DNA of 64,000 nt from Streptomyces durocortorensis. Its GTDB lineage: Bacteria > Actinomycetota > Actinomycetes > Streptomycetales > Streptomycetaceae. Below are positions 29,265-38,661 of this stretch, one piece after another. Position 1 is the stretch's first letter, and each line of letters opens with the position of its first letter. The position numbers were made by a program, and so were the translations under genes. The stretch lies in assembly GCF_031760065.1 (NCBI RefSeq), contig NZ_CP134500.1, positions 4,898,001-4,962,000 on the forward strand. The letters run 5' to 3'. Under the pieces are notes generated by a model. The model searched no databases and was not told the origin of the DNA. It saw only the letters and a program-made list of their open reading frames with translations.

Positions 29265-29440
29265 TACGGCCATTCCTCACTCGGCGACAGCGGCTGACCT
29301 CCCTTGGGCAGCGCATCAACCAGGGTAGAACGCCGCCACGGCGCCGATCCTGTGAGGTAAGGCTCACCTGGAATCCGCCGGGGTTCCCGGCCCGTGGGGC
29401 ACGCCGGTTGAAGGGGTAGTCGCGATCTATCGCGTTTGGG

Positions 29441-29446
29441 TAGGCT
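29441..29446 (+). promoter_or_regulatory. -10 hexamer TAGGCT of a probable leaderless promoter
   Basis: The hexamer ends 6 nt before the GTG of the DUF1707 gene, so the message likely starts at or next to the start codon. Confidence 0.55.
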
Positions 29447-29452
29447 GGGACG

Positions 29453-30154
29453 GTGGATCTGGAGAAGCAGCCTCAGCAGCCCGCCGCGCCGACAGTGCCG
29501 ACCGCTCCGCCGACCGCCGCCGCGGACGCCGACGGCATGCGCGCCTCCGACGCGGACCGCGACCGGATCGCGGACATCCTGCGGGAGGCGATGGCCGAGG
29601 GCCGTCTGACGGCGGACGAGCACGCGGAGCGGGTCGATCTGGTCTACCGCGCCAAGACCGTCGGCGAACTCCAGCCGCTGGTCCGTGACCTGCCCGCGTC
29701 CTCCGCCCCCGCCGCCGAGCGGCCGGGCCCCCGCCCGTACAGCTACGGCCCCGAGGCCCCGGACGGCCCCGCGGACAATCTCGTCGCGGTCTTCAGCAGC
29801 TCCGTCCGTAAGGGGCGTTGGCGGGTCGGCGGCCGGACGAACGCCTTCGCGCTCTTCGGCAGCGTGGAGATCGATCTGACCGAAGCGCTTTTCGGCCAAC
29901 GCTTCACCGTCATCAACGCGACGTCCATCTTCGGCAGCGTCGAGATCAGGGTCCCGGAGAACATCTCGCTGCGCGGCAACGGAACGGGCGTGTTCGGCAG
30001 TTTCGAGGTGAAGACGCTCGAATCGGCCGATCCGGAAGCACCGGTCGTCGTCGTGAACGGCTATTCCGTGTTCGGGAGCGTGGAGGCGAAGCCCAAGCGG
30101 GGCAAGTTCGTCGCGGACCTCCAGAAGCGGCTGCGCAAACACTTCGGTCACTGA
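29453..30154 (+). CDS. DUF1707 protein
   Basis: A 233-aa protein of unknown function. The DUF1707 (SHOCT-like) domain at about residues 28-80 reads MRASDADRDRIADILREAM, then GRLTADEHAERVD. The C-terminal half is a beta-rich repeat domain in which the motif FGSVEI or FGSFEV recurs four times (ALFGSVEI, SIFGSVEI, GVFGSFEV, SVFGSVEA), resembling the LiaF-type cell-wall-stress C-terminal domain. No membrane segment is present, so it is cytoplasmic. It starts with GTG and appears leaderless. It precedes the WhiB-like gene by 173 bp. Confidence 0.88.
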   Translation: MDLEKQPQQPAAPTVPTAPPTAAADADGMRASDADRDRIADILREAMAEGRLTADEHAERVDLVYRAKTVGELQPLVRDLPASSAPAAERPGPRPYSYGPEAPDGPADNLVAVFSSSVRKGRWRVGGRTNAFALFGSVEIDLTEALFGQRFTVINATSIFGSVEIRVPENISLRGNGTGVFGSFEVKTLESADPEAPVVVVNGYSVFGSVEAKPKRGKFVADLQKRLRKHFGH

Positions 30155-30327
30155 ATGCCGTGCGACGGGCACGCCGTTAACCGGCGTTAATCGGCCAGTG
30201 TGCTGCGCGGGCGCATTGTGCCGCGTAGCGCGTCGGTGCCACGCAGTGCATAGGCGTACGCACAGCGGGTAGGGAGTGCTGCATCGTCTCTCGCTCGCGA
30301 AGCCGTAGCCGTCGTCAGGAGTAGACC

Positions 30328-30699
30328 GTGCTGCAACCGCCGCATCAGCCTCTGCAGGTCGCCGCCGTTCCGGCCCAGCGGACCCCCGCTCGGGAGGACG
30401 ATGCGGGCCCCTGGCATTCGGAGGCGGCCTGCCGCCGTGACGAAGCGGGCCTGTTCTTCGCCCCGTCGAAGGAACCGACCGCCGCCCGGCTGGCCCGCGA
30501 GGAGGCCGCGAAGCGCGTCTGCGCCCGCTGTCCGGTCATGGTGGAGTGCCGGGAGCACGCGCTGATGCAGCCCGAGCCGTACGGGGTGTGGGGCGGGCTC
30601 ACCGCCGCCGAACGCCGGGTGGCCCTGGCCCGGCGCCGCCGGCGCGACATCGAGCTGACGGCCGCGACGACTGCCGAGCACATAGCCGCGGCGGGCTGA
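30328..30699 (+). CDS. WhiB-like iron-sulfur regulator
   Basis: A 123-aa Wbl protein, a 4Fe-4S transcription factor that normally acts by binding the principal sigma factor. The four cluster cysteines are Cys35, Cys65, Cys68 and Cys74 in the spacing C-x29-C-x2-C-x5-C. The turn GVWGG (86-90) and the basic C-terminal tail (RRRRRDIE) are present, so it looks functional. The GTG start follows AGGAG by about 6-7 nt. A strong hairpin terminator lies directly downstream. From its place between DUF1707 and glpX it may be the protein called WblI in S. coelicolor, but I am not sure enough to name it. Confidence 0.93.
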   Translation: MLQPPHQPLQVAAVPAQRTPAREDDAGPWHSEAACRRDEAGLFFAPSKEPTAARLAREEAAKRVCARCPVMVECREHALMQPEPYGVWGGLTAAERRVALARRRRRDIELTAATTAEHIAAAG

Positions 30700-30716
30700 A
30701 GGCACGGAGAACGTAC

Positions 30717-30760
30717 GGGAGGGGGTGCGGCAGCGATTCGTCGCTCCCGCACCCCCTCCC
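30717..30760. terminator. Bidirectional hairpin terminator
   Basis: A 14-bp outer stem GGGAGGGGGTGCGG (30717-30730, pairing with 30747-30760) is extended by an AGCGA/TCGCT inner stem and a TTCG tetraloop. It lies between the convergent WhiB-like and glpX genes. Confidence 0.9.
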
Positions 30761-30804
30761 CGCCGCATCTCCGCCCGCGTCCCTCGGCCCCCTCGCTCGC
30801 GGAG

Positions 30805-31836
30805 CTACTTCGCGCGGTCGAAGTCGATGGCGCTGTAGGCGCGCAGCTTCGACAGCCGGTGCGTCGAGCTGATGGTCCGGATCGTGCCGGACTTCGAGCG
30901 CATCACGATCGACTCGGTGGTCGCCGTCTCCGCGCGGTACCGCACACCGCGCATCAGCTCACCGTCGGTGATCCCCGTCGCCACGAAGAACACGTTGTCG
31001 CCGCTGACCAGGTCGTCGGTCGACAGCACCCGGTCCAGATCGTGGCCCGCGTCCAGCGCGCGCTGCCGCTCGGCCTCGTCCTTGGGCCAGAGCTTGCCCT
31101 GGATGACGCCGCCGAGGCACTTTATGGCGCACGCCGAGATGATGCCCTCGGGTGTGCCGCCGATGCCCATGAGCAGGTCGACGCCGGTGCCCTCGCGGGC
31201 CGCCATGATCGAGCCCGCGACATCGCCGTCGGAGATGAACTTGATCCGCGCACCCGTCTCGCGGATCTCCTTGACGATGCCCTCGTGGCGGGGGCGGTCC
31301 AGGATGACCACGGTGACGTCCTCGGGCGTGGAGTTCTTCGCCCGCGCGACGCGCCGGATGTTCACCGACACGGGTGCGTTGATGTCGACGAAGTCCGCCG
31401 CCTCGGGCCCCGTGACCAGCTTGTCCATGTAGAAGACCGCGGACGGGTCGAACATCGCGCCGCGGTCGGCGGCCGCCAGCACGGCGATGGCGTTCGGCAT
31501 GCCCTTGGCGTTGAGCGTGGTGCCGTCGATCGGGTCGACGGCGATGTCGACCTCGGCGCCGGTGCCGTCGCCGACCCGCTCGCCGTTGAACAGCATGGGG
31601 GCCTCGTCCTTCTCGCCCTCGCCGATGACGACGACGCCGTTCATCGAGACGGTCGAGACGAGGGTCCGCATGGCCTTCACGGCGGCGCCGTCGGCGCCGA
31701 TCTTGTCGCCGCGGCCCACCCAGCGCCCGGCGGCCATGGCGGCGGCCTCGGTGACCCGGACCAACTCCAGGGCCAGGTTGCGGTCGGGGGCCTCCGGGGA
31801 GACCTCTAGCTGGGACGGCAGATGATGCTCGGACAT
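30805..31836 (-). CDS. glpX: Fructose-1,6-bisphosphatase, class II
   Basis: The gluconeogenic phosphatase, 343 aa, converting fructose 1,6-bisphosphate to fructose 6-phosphate. The lithium-sensitive phosphatase fold is marked by GEGEKDEAP and the metal-binding DPIDGTT (101-107), with MGIGGTPEG further on. Length and motifs match the GlpX family, the only FBPase type expected in Streptomyces. The ATG at 31836 follows GAAAGG. The gene diverges from the DUF4245 gene across about 90 bp that include an AT-rich stretch. Confidence 0.96.
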   Translation of the reverse strand: MSEHHLPSQLEVSPEAPDRNLALELVRVTEAAAMAAGRWVGRGDKIGADGAAVKAMRTLVSTVSMNGVVVIGEGEKDEAPMLFNGERVGDGTGAEVDIAVDPIDGTTLNAKGMPNAIAVLAAADRGAMFDPSAVFYMDKLVTGPEAADFVDINAPVSVNIRRVARAKNSTPEDVTVVILDRPRHEGIVKEIRETGARIKFISDGDVAGSIMAAREGTGVDLLMGIGGTPEGIISACAIKCLGGVIQGKLWPKDEAERQRALDAGHDLDRVLSTDDLVSGDNVFFVATGITDGELMRGVRYRAETATTESIVMRSKSGTIRTISSTHRLSKLRAYSAIDFDRAK

Positions 31837-31926
31837 CGGAGCGCACCTTTCTGTACGGCGACGACCGGATATGAGGGTGCTGTGACTCTATCGGTAGGTC
31901 GATAAAATGAGCAGAGCGGGTCACGC

Positions 31927-32556
31927 ATGAGCACGCTGGGTGACCCGCCCGCCGGACACCGCCCCACCCCTGCCCCACCCCACCCTGCGTCCGGGCGCGC
32001 GAGGGTGCGTGCCACCATGGACCCCGTGGCAAGCAAGCGAGGCAAGCAGACGGCCAGGAACATGCTCCTGTCGACCCTGGTGACCGCCGCCTGTGCGGGC
32101 GTCATCTACATCTTCATTCCGCACGACGAGAACGCCGACCCGATCAAGGCCGTCGACTTCTCCGTGGAACTGGCGACGGTGCGCACGACCGCGCCCTACC
32201 CGGTGGCCGCGCCGGAAGGGCTGCCCGAGAAGTGGAAGGCCACGTCCGTGACGTACGACAGAACCGCGGGCAAGGCCTGGCACCTCGGCTTCCTCGACCC
32301 GGACCGCAGGTACGTCGCGGTCGAGCAGTCCATCACTCCCGCGCGCGAGTACGTCCCCGAGGTCACTCACAAAGCCAAGGACACCGGGGCCACCGAAGCG
32401 GTCGCGGGCCGCACGTGGCAGGTCTGGGAGGGCCCGAAGTACAACGCCCTCGTTCTCCAGGAGAAGGGCCACACCACCGTGGTCACGGGCTCGGCGCCCA
32501 AGGAGAGCCTGATCGAGATGGCCGCCGCGCTGAAGACGGAGGCGGCGGCTCCCTGA
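31927..32556 (+). CDS. DUF4245 single-pass membrane protein
   Basis: A 209-aa (or 179-aa) protein of unknown function, family DUF4245, regularly found beside glpX in actinobacteria. A basic stretch SKRGKQTARN is followed by one membrane segment (MLLSTLVTAACAGVIYIFIP) and an extracytoplasmic domain containing LPEKWKATSV, VEQS and RTWQVWEG. The first 30 residues from the ATG at 31927 are Pro/Ala/Arg-rich and may not be translated. An ATG at 32017 with GAGGGTG upstream is a good alternative start. Confidence 0.82.
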   Translation: MSTLGDPPAGHRPTPAPPHPASGRARVRATMDPVASKRGKQTARNMLLSTLVTAACAGVIYIFIPHDENADPIKAVDFSVELATVRTTAPYPVAAPEGLPEKWKATSVTYDRTAGKAWHLGFLDPDRRYVAVEQSITPAREYVPEVTHKAKDTGATEAVAGRTWQVWEGPKYNALVLQEKGHTTVVTGSAPKESLIEMAAALKTEAAAP

Positions 32557-32636
32557 GCGGGGTACGCAACTGCGAAGGGGCCCCGCGGGCACCACGGGCT
32601 GCGCCGGGGCCGCCCACGAGTCGTACTCACGCACGA

Positions 32637-32671
32637 AGGGGCCCCGGAACATCGTGTGTTCAGGGGCCCCT
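32637..32671. terminator. Hairpin between convergent genes
   Basis: The arms AGGGGCCCC (32637-32645) and GGGGCCCCT (32663-32671) form a 9-bp stem between the DUF4245 gene and the converging nitroreductase gene. Confidence 0.6.
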
Positions 32672-32721
32672 CGGCGTACGGACGCGTACGGCGGCTCTCC
32701 GGACGGGCGAGCGATCCGCGC

Positions 32722-33312
32722 TCAGACGGTCGTGACGACCTCGTCGAAGGAGAGGCGCGGGCTGCGCGGGAACCAGGCGTCCTCGCCCGGCTTGCCGATG
32801 TTGACGACCATCAGCGGGGTGTGGTCGCCGTCCAGGAACTCCTTCTGGATGCCCGCGGCGTCGTAACCGGTCATCGGGCCGGCGGCCAGACCGGCGGCCC
32901 GGACACCGATGATGAAGTAGGCGGCCTGGAGCGCGGCGTTGAGACCGGCGGCGGACTCACGGGCCGGGCGCTCGGAGAAGAAGAGGTCCTTCGCCTGCGG
33001 GAAGTGCGGAAGCAGCGCCGGGAGTTCCTCGTGGAACTCGTTGTCGGCGGCGAGGATCGCGACCAGCGGGGCGGTGGCGGTCTTCGGGCGGTTGCCCTCG
33101 GCCATGTGCTGCACCAGGCGCTCGCGGCCCTCGGCGGAGCGGACCAGGACGACGCGCAGCGGCGACTGGTTGAAGGCGGTCGGGCCGAACTTGACCAGGT
33201 CGTAGATCGCCTGGACCTGCTCGTCGGTCACCGGCTCGTCGGTGAAGGTATTGGCGGTGCGGGCCTCGCGGAAGAGGAGGTCCTGAGCGGCGGGGTCGAG
33301 AACGAGCGACAT
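32722..33312 (-). CDS. Nitroreductase-family protein (malonic semialdehyde reductase-like)
   Basis: A 196-aa FMN-dependent oxidoreductase of the RutE/HadB-type nitroreductase branch. Family marks include REARTANTFTDEPV at the N-terminus, KFGPTAFNQSPLRVV for flavin binding, and GLAAGPMTGYD. The C-terminus ends in FPRSPRLSFDEVV. In E. coli RutE reduces malonic semialdehyde; the substrate here is not known. The ATG at 33312 has GGAAGG 9 nt upstream; an in-frame upstream start at 33354 has none. An imperfect AT-rich palindrome about 60 bp upstream looks like a MarR/HxlR-type operator, so it may be induced by electrophiles or redox stress. Confidence 0.88.
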   Translation of the reverse strand: MSLVLDPAAQDLLFREARTANTFTDEPVTDEQVQAIYDLVKFGPTAFNQSPLRVVLVRSAEGRERLVQHMAEGNRPKTATAPLVAILAADNEFHEELPALLPHFPQAKDLFFSERPARESAAGLNAALQAAYFIIGVRAAGLAAGPMTGYDAAGIQKEFLDGDHTPLMVVNIGKPGEDAWFPRSPRLSFDEVVTTV

Positions 33313-33371
33313 TTGGTGTGTACCTTCCAGGCGGAGCAGGGGTTGGCGATGCACCGACCGTAAGCCAGGAA

Positions 33372-33389
33372 TAGGTTAACTTTCAACTA
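33372..33389. promoter_or_regulatory. MarR/HxlR-like operator upstream of the nitroreductase gene
   Basis: TAGGTTAA-CT-TTCAACTA is an imperfect inverted repeat (6 of 8 positions) in a conspicuously AT-rich island 60 bp upstream of the nitroreductase start. Its TAGTTGAA half-site resembles known MarR/HxlR-family operators. Confidence 0.45.
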
Positions 33390-33498
33390 AATCGGTGTGA
33401 GAGTGATCCACTCCACAGGCCGAGAGCCTTGCGGGCAGGTGAACGGCCTGCGCCCGCCCGCCTGCCCGCGTCTCTGAGAGGTAGGGCCGTTGAGGTGC

Positions 33499-33759
33499 TC
33501 AGCCGTCGGCGGCCGTGCCGGAGCCGCCGGAGCCGGATTCCGGGCGGGCGAGCGCGGCGTCCAGCCGCGCCCGGGCACCCTCAAGCCAGTGCCGGCAGAC
33601 CTTGGCCAGCTCCTCGCCCCGCTCCCACAGGGCCAGCGACTCCTCCAGCGTCGTGCCGCCCGCCTCCAGCCGGCGTACGACCTCGATCAGCTCGTCGCGC
33701 GCCTGCTCGTACCCGAGCGTGCCCGTCGCGGCAGCCGCCGCCGTACTGTCGTCCGTCAT
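33499..33759 (-). CDS. xseB: Exodeoxyribonuclease VII small subunit
   Basis: An 86-aa subunit that packs around the large subunit of exonuclease VII, which degrades single-stranded DNA. The conserved helical core is visible: GYEQARDELIEVVRRLE, GGTTLEESLALWERG, LAKVCRHWLEGARARLD. The tail is a disordered Gly/Ser stretch. The ATG at 33759 has TAGGGT exactly 7 nt upstream, so it is probably leaderless. It lies 65 bp downstream of xseA on the same strand. Confidence 0.95.
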   Translation of the reverse strand: MTDDSTAAAAATGTLGYEQARDELIEVVRRLEAGGTTLEESLALWERGEELAKVCRHWLEGARARLDAALARPESGSGGSGTAADG

Positions 33760-33766
33760 GTGATCC

Positions 33767-33772
33767 ACCCTA
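33767..33772 (-). promoter_or_regulatory. -10 hexamer TAGGGT of a probable leaderless promoter
   Basis: The hexamer ends 7 nt before the xseB ATG. Confidence 0.5.
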
Positions 33773-33824
33773 GGTCTGTCGTCCTGTGCCCCACCGTTCC
33801 GCGGAGGCTTCGTGTCCGCGGGCC

Positions 33825-35036
33825 TCACCCGTCCACCCGCACCGTGAACTCGCCCTCCGACACCCGCGCCCGCAGCGGCTCGCCGGGGGCCCCGGCCTCG
33901 TCGGGGGAGCGCACCACATGGCCGTCGGGCCGCTGGAGCACCGCGTACCCCCGCTCCAGCGTCGCGGCCGGTGACAGCGATACGACCCGGGCGAGGGTGT
34001 GCGAGAGCTCCGACTCGGCCCGGTCCAGCAGATGGCCCAGCACCCGGCGGCTGCGCCCGAGAAGCGCGTCCACCTCGGCCTCGCGCTCGTCCACCAGCCT
34101 CTGCGGGCGCTCCATCGCGGGACGGCCCAGCGCGTGCGCGAGCCCGCGCTCCTCGCGGTCCAGGATGCCCCGTACGGTCCGGAGTGCCCGGTCCCGCAGC
34201 TGCTGTACCCGCTCCAGCTCCTCGCCCACGTCGGGGACGACCTTCTTGGCCGCGTCCGTGGGCGTGGAGGCGCGCAGGTCGGCCACCAGGTCCAGCAGCG
34301 GGGAGTCGGGCTCGTGCCCGATCGCGGAGACCACCGGCGTACGGCAGGCAGCCACGGCCCGGACCAGCTGCTCGTCGGAGAACGGCAGCAGGTCCTCGAC
34401 GCTGCCGCCGCCCCGGGCCACCACGATCACGTCCACCTCGGGCAGCGCGTCCAGCTGCTCGACCGCCTGCACCACCTGAGCGACCGCGTTCACCCCCTGC
34501 ACGGCGGTGTTGCGGACCTCGAAGCGCACGGCGGGCCAGCGACGACGGGCGTTCTCCAGGACGTCGCGCTCGGCGGCGGAGGCCCGTCCGCAGACCAGCC
34601 CGATGAGCTGGGGGAGGAACGGCAGCGGCTTCTTGCGGTCCAGCGCGAAGAGCCCCTCGGCGGCGAGCGACTTCTTCAGCTGCTCCAGCCGCACGAGCAG
34701 CTCGCCGATCCCGACCGGCCGTATGTCCGTGGCCCGCAGCGACAGCTGCCCCCGGGGCGCGTACCACTCGGGCTTGGCGAGGACGACGACGCGTGCGCCC
34801 TCCGTCACCACATCGGCGATCCGGTCGAAGACCTGCCGGAAGCAGGTCACGCTCACGGAGATGTCGTGGGACGGATCGCGCAGGGTCAGAAAGACGACCC
34901 CGGCCCCCGGCCGCCGCGACAGCTGGGTGATCTGCCCCTCCACCCAGATGGCACCGAGCCGGTCGATCCACCCTCCGATGAGCCGTGACACCTCACCGAC
35001 GGGCAGCGGTGCTTCGGCGGACGTGTTGAGAGCCAT
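33825..35036 (-). CDS. xseA: Exodeoxyribonuclease VII large subunit
   Basis: The catalytic subunit of exonuclease VII, 403 aa, which digests single-stranded DNA from both ends. The N-terminal OB-fold ([20 protein letters not shown], then LTLRDP) is followed by the nuclease core with [29 protein letters not shown] and [20 protein letters not shown], then a long coiled coil and the usual [10 protein letters not shown] end. The ATG at 35036 gives the family's normal start; the frame stays open to 35156 but the extra residues are unlike the family. TACGCT lies 7 nt upstream, so it appears leaderless. Confidence 0.96.
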   Translation of the reverse strand: MALNTSAEAPLPVGEVSRLIGGWIDRLGAIWVEGQITQLSRRPGAGVVFLTLRDPSHDISVSVTCFRQVFDRIADVVTEGARVVVLAKPEWYAPRGQLSLRATDIRPVGIGELLVRLEQLKKSLAAEGLFALDRKKPLPFLPQLIGLVCGRASAAERDVLENARRRWPAVRFEVRNTAVQGVNAVAQVVQAVEQLDALPEVDVIVVARGGGSVEDLLPFSDEQLVRAVAACRTPVVSAIGHEPDSPLLDLVADLRASTPTDAAKKVVPDVGEELERVQQLRDRALRTVRGILDREERGLAHALGRPAMERPQRLVDEREAEVDALLGRSRRVLGHLLDRAESELSHTLARVVSLSPAATLERGYAVLQRPDGHVVRSPDEAGAPGEPLRARVSEGEFTVRVDG

Positions 35037-35043
35037 ACGGGCG

Positions 35044-35049
35044 AGCGTA
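35044..35049 (-). promoter_or_regulatory. -10 hexamer TACGCT of a probable leaderless promoter
   Basis: The hexamer ends 7 nt before the xseA ATG. No Shine-Dalgarno sequence is present. Confidence 0.6.
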
Positions 35050-35183
35050 TCGGCAGCCACCGACAGGACGAGGGGGCCGCGCGCCCGTACGGCACGGAAC
35101 CGGAGGCTCGCCTCGGGGCAGGACCCGACGGGTACGCCCCCGGACCGGCCGCACACGTCTCCGTACGACCCCGAACCGACCGT

Positions 35184-36548
35184 TCACCTCCCCGTACGGC
35201 TCCGACCGCCCGCCCCTTGTACGGCCAGCACCACCAGCCCCACGCCGAACCAGCAGAGCCCCACCAACTGGGCGCTCGTCGTCGCCTCCACGATGACCGC
35301 GACCAGGATGCCCGCGCCGAACACCGGGACGAGGACGTGCCGCCACCACACCGGCGGCCCTGCCATCCGGCGGATGACGAACCAGCCGACCACCGACGCG
35401 TGCAGCATCACGAACGCGGTGAGCGCACCGATGTCCACGACGGAGACCAGATGGTCCAGGCCGTCGTCGCGCCGGGCGGCCCACACGGCGGCCACCATCG
35501 TCACGGCCGCCGTGCCCAGGATCGCGAGCCGCGGCACGCCCGACTTCGGGTCGACCTTCGCGAGGACGGCCGGCAGCCGCCGCTCCCGGGCCATCGCGAA
35601 GACGAGCCTCCCGGCGGCCGCCTGCCCCGCCAGCGCGGCGAACGCGGCGCCGATCGCCTTGCTGACCGCGACCAGGTCATGCAGCCAGGTCCCGACGGAG
35701 GCGTCGACGGCGTCGTAGAAGGCCGACCCCTGGGCCGCCGGATCCGCGGCCAGCTCCGCCGAGCTCGTCGGCTCCAGCAGTGCTGCCAGGTAGGTCTGGA
35801 CGACGAACAGCACTCCGGCGAGCACCAGACAGAAGAGCACCGCCCGCGCCACCTTCTGCGAGCCGCCCGTCACCTCCTCGGCGAAGGAGGCGATGGCGTC
35901 GAAGCCCAGATACGACAGCACGGCGATCGACACGGCCCCCAGCACCGCCGCCATGGAGAACGCGGTGTCCCCGGTCAGCGGTGTCAGCCAGCCGCGCTGC
36001 GCCCCGTCCCGTACGAGGACGACCACGGCCGACACCACGAACACCAGCAGCACCACGATCTCCATGGCCAGCACGGCGAAGCCGACCCGGGCGGCCGCCC
36101 GCACGCCCCAGAGATTGAGCAGCGTGGTCACGAGCACCGCGAGCGCGGTCCACACCCACCGCGAGACCTCCGGGACCAGGGCGTTCATCGCGATCCCGGA
36201 GAAGAGATAGGCGACGGCGGGGATGAGCAGATAGTCGAGCATCGCCATCCACCCGGCGATGAACCCGGGTCCTTCCCCGAGCCCTTTCCGCGCATATGTG
36301 AACACCGAACCGGCCAGCGGGGCGACCCGGACCATCTGGGCGTAACTGAAGGCGGTGAACGCCATGACGACGGTCGCCACGAGGTAGACGAGCGCGACCG
36401 CGCCGCCGGACTTCGCGTCCAGGGTGCCGAACACCCCGACGGGGGCCATGGGGGCGATGAAGAGCAGCCCGTAGACGACGAGATCCCGGAACCCGAGCGT
36501 CCGCCGCAGCCGCCCCGCCTCGACGCTGCTTCCGGAGACCGACGTCAT
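35184..36548 (-). CDS. APC-superfamily amino-acid permease
   Basis: A 454-aa integral membrane transporter with about 12 hydrophobic segments. The first-helix motif of APC permeases is visible ([20 protein letters not shown]), and [14 protein letters not shown] in helix 6 carries the Phe/Asp pair typical of amino-acid/proton symporters such as the putrescine and amino-acid importers of this branch. The substrate cannot be assigned. The ATG at 36548 follows GGAGGG. It diverges from ispH; the region between the two start codons is about 105 bp. Confidence 0.9.
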   Translation of the reverse strand: MTSVSGSSVEAGRLRRTLGFRDLVVYGLLFIAPMAPVGVFGTLDAKSGGAVALVYLVATVVMAFTAFSYAQMVRVAPLAGSVFTYARKGLGEGPGFIAGWMAMLDYLLIPAVAYLFSGIAMNALVPEVSRWVWTALAVLVTTLLNLWGVRAAARVGFAVLAMEIVVLLVFVVSAVVVLVRDGAQRGWLTPLTGDTAFSMAAVLGAVSIAVLSYLGFDAIASFAEEVTGGSQKVARAVLFCLVLAGVLFVVQTYLAALLEPTSSAELAADPAAQGSAFYDAVDASVGTWLHDLVAVSKAIGAAFAALAGQAAAGRLVFAMARERRLPAVLAKVDPKSGVPRLAILGTAAVTMVAAVWAARRDDGLDHLVSVVDIGALTAFVMLHASVVGWFVIRRMAGPPVWWRHVLVPVFGAGILVAVIVEATTSAQLVGLCWFGVGLVVLAVQGAGGRSRTGR

Positions 36549-36640
36549 GAACCCTCCACCATCACCGTCCGGCACCAACCGCTCACCCGCGACCACCAGT
36601 CTCTCCACCGGGACGTCGTGGCGCCTGTTCGGCACGGCCT

Positions 36641-36646
36641 TACGAT
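36641..36646 (+). promoter_or_regulatory. -10 hexamer TACGAT of a probable leaderless promoter
   Basis: The hexamer ends 7 nt before the ispH ATG at 36654; there is no ribosome binding site. Confidence 0.6.
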
Positions 36647-36653
36647 GGGACGC

Positions 36654-37685
36654 ATGACTGCAACGCCCAGCCCGTCACCCGCCGCCGCCCCGAGCGGAGG
36701 CGCTACGCGCCGCAGTAACACCCGCCGTGTCCTGCTCGCCGCACCCCGTGGCTACTGCGCGGGCGTGGACCGTGCCGTGATCGCCGTCGAGAAGGCCCTG
36801 GAGCAGTACGGGGCCCCGATCTACGTCCGCCACGAGATCGTGCACAACAAGTACGTCGTGCAGACCCTGGAGAGGAAGGGCGCGATCTTCGTGGACGTCA
36901 CCGCGGAGGTGCCCGAGGGCTCCATCGTGATGTTCTCCGCGCACGGAGTCGCGCCCACCGTCCACGCGGAGGCCGCCGAGCGCAAGCTCGCCACCATCGA
37001 CGCGACCTGCCCGCTGGTCACCAAGGTCCACAAGGAAGCCGTCCGGTTCGCCAAGGAGGACTACGACATCCTCCTGATCGGCCACGAGGGCCACGAAGAG
37101 GTCATCGGCACCTCCGGCGAGGCCCCCGACCACATCCAGCTCGTCGACGGCCCCGAGGACGTCGCGAACGTCGAGGTCCGCGACGAGTCGAAGGTCGTCT
37201 GGCTCTCCCAGACGACCCTTTCCGTCGACGAGACGATGGAGACGGTCGACGCGCTGAAGTCGAAGTTCCCCAACCTCCTCTCGCCGCCCAGCGACGACAT
37301 CTGCTACGCCACGCAGAACCGCCAGATCGCGGTGAAGAAGCTGGCCGAGGACGCCGAACTGGTCATCGTGGTCGGTTCCAAGAACTCCTCGAACTCCATT
37401 CGCATGGTCGAGGTCGCCCTCGACGCGGGCGCCCCCGCCGCCCACCTGGTCGACTTCGCGAGCGAGATCGACGAGACATGGCTGGAGGGCGTGACCACGG
37501 TCGGCCTGACCTCCGGTGCCTCGGTGCCGGACGTGCTGGTCGACGGGGTCCTGGAGTGGCTCGCGGAGCGCGGTTACGCGGACGTGGAGACGGTGAAGAC
37601 GGCCGACGAGTCGATCACCTTCTCGCTCCCCAAGGAGCTCCGCCGCGACCTGCGCGCCGAGGCAGCCGCCCTTTCCGCCGAGTAG
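36654..37685 (+). CDS. ispH: 4-hydroxy-3-methylbut-2-enyl diphosphate reductase
   Basis: The last enzyme of the MEP isoprenoid pathway, 343 aa, which reduces HMBPP to IPP and DMAPP with an iron-sulfur cluster. The three cluster cysteines are Cys35 (PRGYCAGV), Cys119 (IDATCPLV) and Cys217 ([10 protein letters not shown]). HEIVHN and SAHGV carry substrate-binding histidines, and GSKNSSNS binds the diphosphate. The ATG at 36654 fits a leaderless start; an ATG at 36645 falls within the promoter hexamer region and is unlikely. Confidence 0.97.
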   Translation: MTATPSPSPAAAPSGGATRRSNTRRVLLAAPRGYCAGVDRAVIAVEKALEQYGAPIYVRHEIVHNKYVVQTLERKGAIFVDVTAEVPEGSIVMFSAHGVAPTVHAEAAERKLATIDATCPLVTKVHKEAVRFAKEDYDILLIGHEGHEEVIGTSGEAPDHIQLVDGPEDVANVEVRDESKVVWLSQTTLSVDETMETVDALKSKFPNLLSPPSDDICYATQNRQIAVKKLAEDAELVIVVGSKNSSNSIRMVEVALDAGAPAAHLVDFASEIDETWLEGVTTVGLTSGASVPDVLVDGVLEWLAERGYADVETVKTADESITFSLPKELRRDLRAEAAALSAE

Positions 37686-37710
37686 CCGGGCAAGGGGCCC
37701 GGCCTGCCCG

Positions 37711-37716
37711 TACGGT
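37711..37716 (+). promoter_or_regulatory. -10 hexamer TACGGT of a probable leaderless promoter
   Basis: The hexamer ends 7 nt before the ppgK ATG. Confidence 0.6.
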
Positions 37717-37723
37717 GGATTCC

Positions 37724-38476
37724 ATGGAGATCTTCGGCGTGGACATCGGCGGATCCGGGATCAAGGGCGCTCCCGTGGACCTGGACCGCGGAGACCTGGC
37801 GCAGGAACGCCACAAAGTGCTGACACCGCACCCGGCCACGCCCAAGGGCGTGGCCGACTGCGTGGCCGAGGTGGTCGGTCACTTCGACTGGTCGGGCCCC
37901 ATCGGCATCACGTTCCCGGGGGTGGTCACGGACGGGGTCACCCGCACCGCGGCCAACGTCGACAAGGGCTGGATCGACACGGACGCCCGCACGCTGCTGG
38001 GCGAGCGCATCGGGCAGCCCGTCACGATCCTGAACGACGCGGACGCGGCCGGGGTCGCCGAGATGACCTTCGGCGCGGGCAAGGGCCGTAAGGGCACGGT
38101 CATCGTGCTGACGTTCGGCACGGGCATCGGCAGCGCGGTCTTCACCGACGGCGTCCTCGTCCCCAACACCGAGCTGGGCCACCTGGAGCTGAACGGCCAC
38201 GACGCGGAGAAGCACGCCTCCACGAAGGCCAAGGAGGACGAGGATCTGAGCTGGCAGCACTGGGCGCACCGGGTCCAGAAGTACCTGCGCCATGTGGAGA
38301 TGCTGTTCTCGCCCGAGCTGTTCATCATCGGCGGCGGCGTGAGCCGCAAGGCGGAGAAGTTCCTGCCGCTGATCGAGAAGGTGCGGGCGGAGATGGTGCC
38401 GGCGCAGCTGCAGAACAACGCGGGGATCGTGGGAGCGGCGATGGCGGCGGCGGGCACGGCGCACGGGCGGCCCTGA
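37724..38476 (+). CDS. ppgK: Polyphosphate glucokinase (ROK family)
   Basis: A 250-aa cytoplasmic kinase that phosphorylates glucose using polyphosphate and often ATP. The N-terminal phosphate-binding loop is [16 protein letters not shown], the catalytic Asp lies in [12 protein letters not shown], and the second phosphate site is [12 protein letters not shown]. The stretch [14 protein letters not shown] is typical of the actinobacterial polyphosphate-using branch, and the ROK zinc-finger CxCGxxGC is absent, as in that branch. Its start lies 38 bp after the ispH stop but it has its own leaderless-type promoter. Confidence 0.93.
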   Translation: MEIFGVDIGGSGIKGAPVDLDRGDLAQERHKVLTPHPATPKGVADCVAEVVGHFDWSGPIGITFPGVVTDGVTRTAANVDKGWIDTDARTLLGERIGQPVTILNDADAAGVAEMTFGAGKGRKGTVIVLTFGTGIGSAVFTDGVLVPNTELGHLELNGHDAEKHASTKAKEDEDLSWQHWAHRVQKYLRHVEMLFSPELFIIGGGVSRKAEKFLPLIEKVRAEMVPAQLQNNAGIVGAAMAAAGTAHGRP

Positions 38477-38541
38477 GGCAGGTGAGGGGCCGCGGCAGGG
38501 CCCCTCGGACCGTACGGAGATGGTCGCGTGGGAACTCCGGA

Positions 38542-38575
38542 GCCGCCGCACGGACAACGCCGCCGCACGGACAAC
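38542..38575. repeat. Tandem 17-bp repeat x2
   Basis: Two perfect adjacent copies of GCCGCCGCACGGACAAC lie in the region between the convergent ppgK and DUF6542-like genes. A second short duplication, AGGGACCTGAGGCA, follows between about 38580 and 38625. Confidence 0.8.
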
Positions 38576-38661
38576 GAGGCAGGGACCTGAGGCAGGGGCC
38601 TCGGACAGAGGGACCTGAGGCATGGACCACTTGGGGCCTCAGGGCCGCGCGGACACCGCAG

